Positions 7,346 through 14,756 of a DNA stretch of 40,471 bases are shown one piece after another. Both the position numbers and the translations under genes were made by a program. This stretch comes from Pseudomonas sp. (GTDB lineage Bacteria; Pseudomonadota; Gammaproteobacteria; Pseudomonadales; Pseudomonadaceae). The stretch covers positions 1-40,471 of the forward strand of contig NZ_JAGIBG010000042.1 of the NCBI RefSeq assembly GCF_017744435.1. The letters are read 5' to 3'. How positions within the stretch are numbered: position 1 is the first letter of the stretch; the number at the start of each line of letters is the position of its first letter. The notes beneath the pieces are model-generated. The model saw nothing but the letters and a program-made list of their open reading frames with translations, made no database searches and had not been told where the DNA came from.

Positions 7346-8254
7346 TCAGCGTGCGCCCTTGACCTGCGCTTGCTCGATCAGCCAGTTGATGAGCAGCGCA
7401 ACGTCCGGGCGCAAACGGGTTTCTTCGTTGCAGATGCAGAAGTAGTCCATGCCTGTGGGCACCTTCAGCTCAAAGGGCTGCACCAGGCGGCCCTCGTCCA
7501 GGTCCCGCGCCGAATTGATCTCGTCGCTGAGGGCCACACCATACCCATCACGCGCGGCCTGCAGGGCAATGCCGAAGTCTTCCAGGTGTACGTCGGCATC
7601 GCCGGGGTAAGGCAAGCGCGCCTCGCGCAACCAGTGGCGCCATTGGCTGCCATCGTCTTCATGCAGCAAACGATGATGCATCAGGTCCGATGGCTGCCTG
7701 AGTGCGTGAGGGCCACGCAGAAGCTGCGGGCAACAGACCGGAAACATGTGCAGGACCTGCAAGGGCCGCCACCAGAAGCCCTCCCAGTTCGGGGCATCGT
7801 AAAGCACTGCGATGTCCGCCCGCCGCCAGTCCACCGCAGACATATGGTCAGCCGTGATCACACGCAACCGAATGTGCGGATACAGCGTGCGAAACGCAAA
7901 AAGCTTGGGTATCAGCCAGGTGGCACCGAAGACCGGCTCTGTCGACAAGGTCAAGATCGTCACGGCCGGGCTGTGAAAGGCCACGTCACAGGCTTGCCGC
8001 ACCCCCTCGGTGATTTCACGCAGGCCTTGCGCAACCGCACGCTGCAACGCCAGCCCCCGCTCCGTCAGCACCAGGTGGCGCCCCTGCTTGTGGAACAGCT
8101 CGACACCCAGGCTGCTTTGCAGCGACCGGATCTGCTGACTGACAGCGCCTGTGGTGACGTGCAGTTCCGCAGCGGCCGCACCGACATGGCCAAGCCTGGC
8201 TACACATTCGAATACGCGAAAAGCATGAAGCGGAGGCAATGCCATTGACGTCAA
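7346..8254 (-). CDS. LysR-family regulator, GcvA-like, divergent from the agmatinase operon
   Basis: A 302-residue LysR-type regulator. The helix-turn-helix is near residues 8-65 (HAFRVFECVARLGHVGAAAAELHVTTGAVSQQIRSLQ) and the rest is a substrate-binding-like effector domain. It shares the GcvA-like layout of its neighbour, but their sequences differ widely, so this is not a recent duplication. It is transcribed away from the polyamine-type binding protein and agmatinase and most probably controls them, with agmatine or a related amine as candidate effector (inference). Confidence 0.9.
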   Translation of the reverse strand: MTSMALPPLHAFRVFECVARLGHVGAAAAELHVTTGAVSQQIRSLQSSLGVELFHKQGRHLVLTERGLALQRAVAQGLREITEGVRQACDVAFHSPAVTILTLSTEPVFGATWLIPKLFAFRTLYPHIRLRVITADHMSAVDWRRADIAVLYDAPNWEGFWWRPLQVLHMFPVCCPQLLRGPHALRQPSDLMHHRLLHEDDGSQWRHWLREARLPYPGDADVHLEDFGIALQAARDGYGVALSDEINSARDLDEGRLVQPFELKVPTGMDYFCICNEETRLRPDVALLINWLIEQAQVKGAR

Positions 8255-8368
8255 CCGTTTAGTTTTTTTACCGTTAAAAAGCTCAATTTATATAGATTGA
8301 TTGCACGCTGGGCAACCTGAAGAATGCGCGGGAGCACAACGAAAACAACAACTCCAAAAGGAGGCTCC
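8255..8368. promoter_or_regulatory. Divergent promoter region, LysR gene / binding protein-agmatinase operon
   Basis: An AT-rich 114-base gap. Two ACCGTT elements (8254-8259 and 8270-8275) look like regulator half-sites. A possible sigma-70 promoter for the rightward operon is TTACCG (8268-8273), a 17-base spacer, then TATAGA (8291-8296). A strong AAAAGGAGG ribosome site lies at 8356-8364, 4 bases before the ATG at 8369. Confidence 0.45.
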
Positions 8369-9490
8369 ATGAAGGTTGATTGGCTGGATCTGCCTGGGTT
8401 GTCCAAGACGCTTCAAACGGCCTCGCTGGTGGCCCTTGTGACCCTGACCGGTCAGGCGATGGCAAACGAACGTGCGGTGCGCCTTTATGCCTGGGCCGAA
8501 TATGTCAGCCCCGACACCCTGAAAAGGTTCGAGACCGAAACGGGCATCCGGGTGCAGTACGACACGTTCGAAAGCGCTGAAGTACTGGAAACCAAGATGC
8601 TGACCGGCAAGAGCGGCTACGACGTCGTCGTCCCCAGCATCGCCATGCTGGACAGGCTCATTCGGGCCAGGGCGCTCCAGCCTGTCGAGCTGGCACGCAT
8701 GCCTGGCCATGCCGACTTCGACCCTCAGTTGCTGGCCCAACTGCGCCAGGTAGACCCTGACAATCTCTTTGCCGTGCCCTACACCTGGGGCACCGTCGGG
8801 CTGGCGCTCAATCTCCAGCAGGTGCAGGAACGTATCCCTGCCCCGCCACTGGACAGCCTGGACCTGCTGTTCAAACCCAAGTACGCCAGCAAGTTGAAGG
8901 ACTGCGGCATCTCGATCATCGATTCGCCCCAGGAAGTCATGAACGTCACCTTGAACTACCTGGGCAAGAACCCCTCAAGCTCGGACACCGCCGACCTTCA
9001 AGCGGCAAAGGACCTGCTCGCCACATTGCGCCCGTCAGTGCGCTACATATCGACCGGCACGCAAATGACCGACCTGGCCAATGGCAACCTCTGCATGGCC
9101 CTGACCTACAGTGGCGATGCGGTGCTGGCCAACAGCCAGGCAATGATGGCGAACAAACCCTACACCATCGACTACGCAGTCCCCCGGGAAGGAACCCTCA
9201 CCTGGATCGACACCCTGGCCATACCGGCAGATGCGCCGCATCCAGCAGAAGCAAAGGCCTTGATCGAATTCATTACCCGACCGGACTCAATGGCCGACCT
9301 TACCGGCAAGATGTTCTTCGCCAATGCCAACCTGGCCGCCACTGCGCTCCTGGCCCCAAGCATTGCCGGCAATACCGCCATCTACCCCCCGGAAAACGTG
9401 CGTCACACGCTGTTCGGCGAGCCCCCCTTGCCGCTGCGCACCTTGCGCGAACGCACACGCACCTGGACGTCCTTCCGCAACCAGCAATGA
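8369..9490 (+). CDS. Periplasmic polyamine-type binding protein (PotF/SpuD-like), orphan
   Basis: A 373-residue periplasmic binding protein. The start at 8369 is fixed by the ribosome site AAAAGGAGG; an upstream in-frame ATG at 8324 lacks one. A signal peptide ends near QAMA before NERAVRLYAWAEYVSP, the standard opening of PotD/PotF/SpuD proteins. Family motifs include GYDVVVPS, LFAVPYTWGTVGLALN, CMALTYSGDA and the closing YPP. It would deliver putrescine, agmatine or a related amine to an inner-membrane ABC transporter, but no permease or ATPase genes of that system are nearby. It must share a transporter encoded elsewhere or act as a sensor. It is 9 bases from agmatinase, which points to agmatine. 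Confidence 0.88.
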   Translation: MKVDWLDLPGLSKTLQTASLVALVTLTGQAMANERAVRLYAWAEYVSPDTLKRFETETGIRVQYDTFESAEVLETKMLTGKSGYDVVVPSIAMLDRLIRARALQPVELARMPGHADFDPQLLAQLRQVDPDNLFAVPYTWGTVGLALNLQQVQERIPAPPLDSLDLLFKPKYASKLKDCGISIIDSPQEVMNVTLNYLGKNPSSSDTADLQAAKDLLATLRPSVRYISTGTQMTDLANGNLCMALTYSGDAVLANSQAMMANKPYTIDYAVPREGTLTWIDTLAIPADAPHPAEAKALIEFITRPDSMADLTGKMFFANANLAATALLAPSIAGNTAIYPPENVRHTLFGEPPLPLRTLRERTRTWTSFRNQQ

Positions 9491-9499
9491 GCATCTGCC

Positions 9500-10468
9500 A
9501 TGACTGACACTTCCTCCATCATCGACCAGGCCATCACCCGTGAAAGCCTCTATGGCACCTTGGCCGAGCCCACCTACGGCGGTATCACCAGCTTCATGCG
9601 CCGCCGCTACACCCGTGACCTGCGGGGCGTGGACCTGGTCATCAGCGGTGTGCCATTCGACACGGCCACCAGCAACCGCCCAGGGAGCCGGTTCGGGCCG
9701 CGCGCCATTCGCGAAGCGTCGGTGCAGTCCGCCTGGACACGCCACTGGCCTTGGGAGTTCGACCCGTTCGAGCTGCTGGCCTGCGTCGACTATGGCGACT
9801 GCCCTTTCGACTACGGCACACCCGAGCAGACACCGGCCGCCATCAGGGCACACGCCCGGAAGATTCTCGACACCGGTGCCGCGATGCTGACGCTGGGCGG
9901 GGATCACTTCATCAGCTACCCCCTGCTGCAGGCCCATGCGGCCAAGCATGGGCCACTTTCGTTGATCCATTTCGATGCGCACCACGACCTGGAATGCGAT
10001 GGCGAAGACAAACGCATCGACCATGGCTCGATGTTCTATCACGCCGTTCGTGAGGGGCTGATCGACCCTGCTCGCTCGATACAGATTGGCCAACGCACCA
10101 CCATCGAAGATGTCATGGGACTGCAGGTGCTCAATGCCAATGAGGTGCATGACCGCTCTGCGCGGGAGCTGGCGGAAGTCATCCATGGCCGTGTAGGCGA
10201 TAGCCCTGTCTATCTGACTTTCGACATCGATTGCCTGGACCCGGCCTATGCCCCCGGCACTGGCACCCCGGTTTGCGGCGGCCTCTCGACACACCAGGCG
10301 CTGCGGATTCTGCGGCAGCTGCGCGGCATCAACCTGGTGGGGATGGACGTCGTCGAGGTCGCCCCCGCCTACGATCATGCAGAAATCACATCGCTTGCCG
10401 CCGCGGCATTGGCCATGGAGATGATCTGCCTGTATGCAGCCCGGCATAAGCTGACCGGCGGCCGCTGA
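9500..10468 (+). CDS. speB: Agmatinase-family ureohydrolase
   Basis: A 322-residue binuclear-manganese ureohydrolase that converts agmatine to putrescine and urea. Metal-binding motifs are GGDHFISYP, FDAHHD and FDIDCLDPAYAPGTGTP, with the conserved Glu in MDVVEVAPAYDHAEIT near the end. The segment DHGSMFYHAVREGLID and the block PVYLTFDIDCLDP closely follow E. coli SpeB as I recall it. This favours agmatinase over guanidinobutyrase, although close relatives acting on other guanidino compounds are known. The first metal motif reads DAHHD, where SpeB has DAHTD. It is transcribed with the polyamine-type binding protein upstream and followed by a terminator at 10485-10506. Confidence 0.9.
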   Translation: MTDTSSIIDQAITRESLYGTLAEPTYGGITSFMRRRYTRDLRGVDLVISGVPFDTATSNRPGSRFGPRAIREASVQSAWTRHWPWEFDPFELLACVDYGDCPFDYGTPEQTPAAIRAHARKILDTGAAMLTLGGDHFISYPLLQAHAAKHGPLSLIHFDAHHDLECDGEDKRIDHGSMFYHAVREGLIDPARSIQIGQRTTIEDVMGLQVLNANEVHDRSARELAEVIHGRVGDSPVYLTFDIDCLDPAYAPGTGTPVCGGLSTHQALRILRQLRGINLVGMDVVEVAPAYDHAEITSLAAAALAMEMICLYAARHKLTGGR

Positions 10469-10484
10469 AGACCCAGGCGGCGAA

Positions 10485-10506
10485 AGGCGACCCATCGCCT
10501 TTTTTC
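10485..10506 (+). terminator. Rho-independent terminator of the agmatinase operon
   Basis: The stem AGGCGA/TCGCCT with loop CCCA is followed directly by a run of T, 17 bases after the agmatinase stop. Confidence 0.85.
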
Positions 10507-10554
10507 GCCGGAAACGAAAAAAGGCCCCGAAGGGCCTTCTTTCTTGCCTTACCG
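10507..10554. repeat. Right copy of 48-bp direct repeat
   Basis: Partner of 396-443, with 5 mismatches in 48 bases. It contains the tRNA-Gly terminator. Confidence 0.7.
10514..10541 (-). terminator. Terminator of the tRNA-Gly transcript
   Basis: On the minus strand the 7-bp stem AAGGCCC/GGGCCTT with a TTCG loop is followed by a T-run, about 36 bases beyond the 3' end of the tRNA. Confidence 0.85.
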
Positions 10555-10576
10555 AAATACTTCGTTAAGGCCAATT

Positions 10577-10652
<76 letters not shown>

Positions 10653-10715
10653 GTCGTGATGGGTGCCATTCTAGCGATATCTGAAACGGCGTCAACCCCT
10701 TGATTCAAAAAAGTT

Positions 10716-11276
10716 TTATTTCTGCTCGGAGCCTTCGCGCAGGTGCGGCCAGGCGGCCAGCAGATAGTGCACCATCGACCACAGGGTCAGTGCCGCCGCC
10801 ACCAGCAGCAGGCCGTAGCCCAGCACCACCCAGAAGCTCACCACCGGCGGGTTGGCCAGCAGGATCACCAGCGCCAGCATCTGCGCCGCGGTCTTCCACT
10901 TGCCGAGGCTGGACACCGCCACATGCGCCCTCGCCCCCAGTTCGGCCATCCACTCGCGCAGCGCCGAAACGACGATTTCACGGCCGATGATCACCGCCGC
11001 CGGCAGGGTCAGCCAGAAGTTGGCGTGCACCTGCACCAGCAGTACCAGGGCAACGGCCACCATCAGCTTGTCGGCCACAGGGTCGAGGAAGGCGCCGAAC
11101 GGTGTGCTCTGCTGCAGGCGACGCGCCAGGTAGCCGTCCAGCCAGTCGGTGGCGGCGGCGATGGCGAACACCGTGCTGGCGGCCATGTAGCTCCAGTGAT
11201 AGGGCACATAGAACAGCAGGATGAAGATCGGGATGAGCAGGACGCGTAGAACGGTGAGCAGGTTTGGAATATTCAT
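10716..11276 (-). CDS. pgsA: CDP-diacylglycerol--glycerol-3-phosphate 3-phosphatidyltransferase
   Basis: A 186-residue inner-membrane enzyme that makes phosphatidylglycerophosphate, the committed step to phosphatidylglycerol and cardiolipin. The CDP-alcohol phosphatidyltransferase motif is complete: DWLDGYLARRLQQSTPFGAFLDPVADK, with DG, AR, G and the two following Asp in register. Four to five hydrophobic spans are visible and the opening MNIPNLLTVLRVLLIPIF is typical. Its start is 33 bases from the uvrC stop, in a gacA-uvrC-pgsA-tRNA order standard for Pseudomonas. Confidence 0.96.
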   Translation of the reverse strand: MNIPNLLTVLRVLLIPIFILLFYVPYHWSYMAASTVFAIAAATDWLDGYLARRLQQSTPFGAFLDPVADKLMVAVALVLLVQVHANFWLTLPAAVIIGREIVVSALREWMAELGARAHVAVSSLGKWKTAAQMLALVILLANPPVVSFWVVLGYGLLLVAAALTLWSMVHYLLAAWPHLREGSEQK

Positions 11277-11309
11277 CGGTACGACTGGCTGCGGGTTGAG
11301 CCCGGCATT

Positions 11310-13133
11310 CTACTCGCTATGCAGGCTGGCATAAATCGACTCGGCAAGCTTTTTACTGATGCCGGGGGCTTTGGCAATTTCATCGATGCTGGCGCGGTTG
11401 AGCTCCTGCAGGCCGCCGAAGTGTTTCAGCAGGTCGCGGCGGCGCTTGGGCCCTACCCCGGCGACGTCTTCCAGGCTCGAGGTACGGCGAGCCTTGCCGC
11501 GCCGGGCACGGTGGCCGGTGATGGCAAAACGGTGAGCTTCGTCGCGGATCTGCTGGATCAGGTGCAGCGCCGGGTTGTCGCCCTTGAGGGTGAACTCGTG
11601 GGCCACGTCGTTGAGGTACAGGGTTTCGAAGCCGGCCTTGCGGGTCACGCCCTTGGCCACGCCGAGCAGGGTCAGGTCGGTGAAGGCCAGTTCCTGCATC
11701 ACTTCGCGGGCCATGTTCAGCTGGCCCTTGCCGCCGTCCACCAGCAGCACGTCGGGCAATTTGCCCTCGCCGTCCTTGATCCGCCCGTAACGGCGGGTCA
11801 GGGCCTGGTGCATGGCGGCATAGTCGTCGCCGCCGGTGACGCCCTCGATGTTGAAGCGTCGGTAATCCGACTTGATCGGGCCCTCCGGGCCGAACACCAC
11901 GCAGCTGGCCACCGTGGCTTCGCCGCTGGAGTGGCTGATGTCATAGCATTCCAGGCGCTGTGGCACTTCATCCAGGCCCAGCACTTCGGCCAGGGCCTCG
12001 AAGCGCGCGGCCATGTGCTGGCGGTTGGCCAGGCGGGCATTGAGCGCCTGCTCGGCGTTGGTCACCGCCAGTTGCTGCCAGCGCGCACGGGTGCCGCGCA
12101 CGCGGTGGCTGATGGTCAGCTCGCGACCGCGCAGGCTCTGCACGGCTTCGGTGATGGCCGCGAAGTCTTCGTGCACCACGTTGACGATCAGCTCGCCAGG
12201 CAGCTCGCGCTCGGCATTGCCCAGGTAGTACTGCGACAGGAACGCGGCCATGACTTCGGCCACCTCCTCCTCGATGCCCACCTGCGGGAAGAAGTTCTTG
12301 CTGCCCAGCACCCGGCCGCCGCGCACGCTGATCAGGTGCACACAGGCACCGCCCGGGTTGACGAAGGCGGCCACCACATCGACATCGCCGGAGCCGCCTT
12401 CGATGTACTGCTGGTCCTGGACCCGGCGCAGCAAGGCAATCTGGTCGCGCAGTTCGGCGGCCTTCTCGAAGTTGAGGGCCATCGCCGCCTTTTCCATGGC
12501 CTCGTTGAGCTCGTTGCCCAACTGCTGGCTGCGCCCTTCGAGGAACATCACCGAGTGACGCACGTCCTCGGCATACTCCTCGGCCGTGACCAGCTGGGTG
12601 CACGGGCCTTTGCAGCGCTTGATCTGGTACTGCAGGCACGGGCGCGTGCGGTTGGCGAAGTAGCTGTCTTCGCACTGGCGCACGGAAAAGGCTTTCTGCA
12701 GCAGGCTGAGGCTTTCGCGAATGGCACCCGCACTGGGGTATGGCCCGAAATAGCGCCCCTTGGCTTTCTTCGCCCCACGATGAATGCCCAGTCGCGGGAA
12801 TTCGCCGTCCGACAGGAACACGTACGGATAGGACTTATCGTCGCGCAACAGAATGTTGTACGGCGGGCGCCACTGCTTGATCAGGTTCTGCTCGAGCAGC
12901 AGCGCCTCGGTCTCGTTGGCGGTGATGGTGGTTTCGACCTGGGCGATGCGCCCCACCAGCGCGGCGGTTTTCGGCGCCAGGCCGGTCTTGCGGAAATAGC
13001 TGGCCAGGCGCTTCTTGAGGTTCTTGGCCTTGCCCACATAGAGCAGCCTCGCCTCGGCGTCGAACATCCGGTAAACGCCCGGGCGACCACTGCAGGTCGC
13101 CAGGAACGCGCTGGCATCAAAGACTTGTGACAT
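11310..13133 (-). CDS. uvrC: UvrABC excision nuclease subunit C
   Basis: A 607-residue nucleotide-excision-repair endonuclease that makes both incisions around a lesion with UvrB. Domains in order are the N-terminal GIY-YIG nuclease (GVYRMFDAEARLLYVGKAKNLKKR), the UVR helix-hairpin that binds UvrB (about 200-240), the C-terminal RNase H-like nuclease (ECYDISHSSGEATVAS and LLVDGGKGQL) and the tandem helix-hairpin-helix DNA-binding end (DVAGVGPKRRRDLLKHFGG). The length is normal. It starts 6 bases after the gacA stop and is probably co-transcribed with gacA. Confidence 0.97.
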   Translation of the reverse strand: MSQVFDASAFLATCSGRPGVYRMFDAEARLLYVGKAKNLKKRLASYFRKTGLAPKTAALVGRIAQVETTITANETEALLLEQNLIKQWRPPYNILLRDDKSYPYVFLSDGEFPRLGIHRGAKKAKGRYFGPYPSAGAIRESLSLLQKAFSVRQCEDSYFANRTRPCLQYQIKRCKGPCTQLVTAEEYAEDVRHSVMFLEGRSQQLGNELNEAMEKAAMALNFEKAAELRDQIALLRRVQDQQYIEGGSGDVDVVAAFVNPGGACVHLISVRGGRVLGSKNFFPQVGIEEEVAEVMAAFLSQYYLGNAERELPGELIVNVVHEDFAAITEAVQSLRGRELTISHRVRGTRARWQQLAVTNAEQALNARLANRQHMAARFEALAEVLGLDEVPQRLECYDISHSSGEATVASCVVFGPEGPIKSDYRRFNIEGVTGGDDYAAMHQALTRRYGRIKDGEGKLPDVLLVDGGKGQLNMAREVMQELAFTDLTLLGVAKGVTRKAGFETLYLNDVAHEFTLKGDNPALHLIQQIRDEAHRFAITGHRARRGKARRTSSLEDVAGVGPKRRRDLLKHFGGLQELNRASIDEIAKAPGISKKLAESIYASLHSE

Positions 13134-13139
13134 GAAGGT

Positions 13140-13778
13140 TTACAGGCTTGCGTCAACCATACCGTGGCGAACGGCCAGCAAGGTCAGTTCGACGTCGCTG
13201 GTGACCGAGAGTTTTTCGAAGATCCGATAACGGTAAGTATTGACGGTCTTGGGTGACAGGCACAACTTGTCGGAGATGATCTGCACTTTCTGGCAGCCGA
13301 CGATCATCAGGGCGATCTGGATTTCCCGTTCCGACAGCGCATCGAACGGCGACGCTTGCGGCTGGAACGACTTGAGCGCCAGCTGCTGGGCGATCTGCGG
13401 GCTGATATAGCGTTGGCCGGCAAACGCCAGGCGGATGGCCTGGACCATTTCGTCCAGCCCGGCGCCCTTGGTCAGGTAACCGGCGGCGCCGGCCTGCATC
13501 AGCCGGGTGGGAAACGGGTCTTCTTCACACACGGTAACCGCTACCACCTTGATGTCGGGGTGGCTGCGCAGCAGCTTGCGGGTGGCTTCCAGGCCGCCGA
13601 TCCCAGGCATCTTCACGTCCATCAGCACGACGTCTGGCTTCAGTTCCCGGGCGAGTTTCAGTGCCGACTCGCCCGAATCCGCCTCACCCACCACCTGCAG
13701 GCCGTCGATATCGGCCAGCATGCGGGTAATACCGGTTCGAACCAGATCGTGATCGTCGACCACTAGGACCCTAATCAA
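13140..13778 (-). CDS. gacA: GacA/UvrY-type response regulator
   Basis: A 212-residue response regulator of the GacS/GacA system. The receiver domain carries the phospho-acceptor Asp54 in VVLMDVKMPG, the acidic pocket in VDDHD and a conserved Lys near 104. The C-terminal LuxR helix-turn-helix is LSEREIQIALMIVGCQKVQIISDKLCLSPKTVNTYRYRIFEKL. In Pseudomonas it drives rsmX/Y/Z small RNAs, which titrate RsmA/RsmE and thereby control exopolysaccharide, exoproduct and biofilm genes. Linkage with uvrC is the usual arrangement. It lies about 1 kb from the alginate-type operon; that proximity may be coincidental. Confidence 0.96.
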   Translation of the reverse strand: MIRVLVVDDHDLVRTGITRMLADIDGLQVVGEADSGESALKLARELKPDVVLMDVKMPGIGGLEATRKLLRSHPDIKVVAVTVCEEDPFPTRLMQAGAAGYLTKGAGLDEMVQAIRLAFAGQRYISPQIAQQLALKSFQPQASPFDALSEREIQIALMIVGCQKVQIISDKLCLSPKTVNTYRYRIFEKLSVTSDVELTLLAVRHGMVDASL

Positions 13779-13841
13779 GCAGACACCTCGTCAACAGGGC
13801 GATTGGATCCCGCCACCTTAACAAAATTTTTCATGGCGGAC

Positions 13842-14231
13842 CTAGCGTAAAACTTCCTTCAGAAACGTCTGACGCTCATGACGCGGTTGCCGTGCCAGTT
13901 CACCGCCGCTGCCCTCACCCACCAGACGGCCCAACAGGTGCCACAAAGCCGCCTTGTCGGCCGCTGGCAAACGCCGAAACACGCCCAGCAGACCGCTTTC
14001 ATCCGCCGTCAGGCTTTCCAGCGGTGCCGGCGTGCGCTCACCGCTGAGCACATACAGCGCATCCACACCGCGGATCGCCAGTGCCGCCAGGTAGTCCGCC
14101 CGCGGCGTGCGCTCACCGCTTTCGTACTTGCCCTGGGCATTGGGCTCGACACCACCGATGTCACCAAACACCCGCTGGGTCATGCCCAGCCGTTCACGTT
14201 CTTCCCGCAGACGTGGACCGAGTCCTTTCAT
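13842..14231 (-). CDS. XRE/Cro-CI family small transcriptional regulator
   Basis: A 129-residue protein with a helix-turn-helix of the XRE type in the first 60 residues (GPRLREERERLGMTQRVFGDIGGVEPNAQGKYESGERTP). The C-terminal part has no recognised domain. Similar stand-alone regulators occur widely in Pseudomonas and prophages; no phage genes are near. The start has AGGAGAAACGTC upstream. From memory, a Cro/CI-family gene is also next to gacA in P. putida KT2440, so it is probably core. A short dyad at 14295-14306 is a candidate autoregulatory operator. Confidence 0.85.
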   Translation of the reverse strand: MKGLGPRLREERERLGMTQRVFGDIGGVEPNAQGKYESGERTPRADYLAALAIRGVDALYVLSGERTPAPLESLTADESGLLGVFRRLPAADKAALWHLLGRLVGEGSGGELARQPRHERQTFLKEVLR

Positions 14232-14294
14232 ATGACGTTTCTCCTGGTTCCTTTGCCGTCATGGGTTCCGCTCACAATCCTGTAAGCAGTTGCA

Positions 14295-14306
14295 GACTGT
14301 GCAGTC
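14295..14306. promoter_or_regulatory. Candidate XRE operator dyad
   Basis: GACTG-TG-CAGTC is a perfect inverted repeat 64 bases upstream of the XRE start codon. Small repressors of this type often bind such dyads. This is by eye and short enough to be chance. Confidence 0.3.
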
Positions 14307-14756
14307 ACTATGCCCATCGCCAGCCAGCGTCGCAAGCCAGTATTGCGCCACCAGCGCGTCCTGCGAGGCCTTGATTTACAGGGATTTGATACGTCCCGTC
14401 GGGGCACGCCAGGCCGCACAACGGGAGAGGAAACCGGCAAGGCGCCACGGCTTTGGCGTCACTTTATTGCCACCTACAGCGATATCATTTTTTTGACGCC
14501 CAACTAACAACAACTTTAAGTCATTGATTTATAAAGGTTTTTAAACTTTCACAGAGAACATGTAAGTTATTTTCAAACAAGCAGATATCAAAGCTTGCAA
14601 TAAAAATAAGAACGCCTTTAGGCTGTAAAAAGACCACTAAGAAACAGCCTGCAACGCCACTTCTGAGCGCGGCTTACTTCTGCGCGTCTGCCATTTCGAC
14701 AACTTCATGAACGATGTATCTCGGCCGGCTTTGCCGTGCCCCAGGGAGAGGGACCT
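14307..14756 (+). promoter_or_regulatory. Long AT-rich leader/promoter region upstream of algD
   Basis: No gene is seen here. Bases from about 14480 to 14640 are strikingly AT-rich against a GC-rich background, as at promoters bound by MvaT-type silencers. I looked for an AlgU-type promoter (GAACTT, 16-17 bases, TCTGA) and found no good match, and could not place a sigma-70 promoter. Just before algD the sequence AGGGAGAGGGA (14743-14753) serves as ribosome site and contains two GGA triplets, the core recognised by RsmA/CsrA proteins. Confidence 0.5.

Noticed and set aside
500..10468. Classical integrative island
   Set aside because: No integrase, transfer, phage or toxin-antitoxin gene is present, and the repeats cover a terminator rather than the tRNA 3' end; only a weaker recombination hypothesis is kept.
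14560..14710. AlgU-type promoter for algD
   Set aside because: Partial matches (GAACAT, CAACTT, TCTGA) exist, but none pair with the right 16-17 base spacing.
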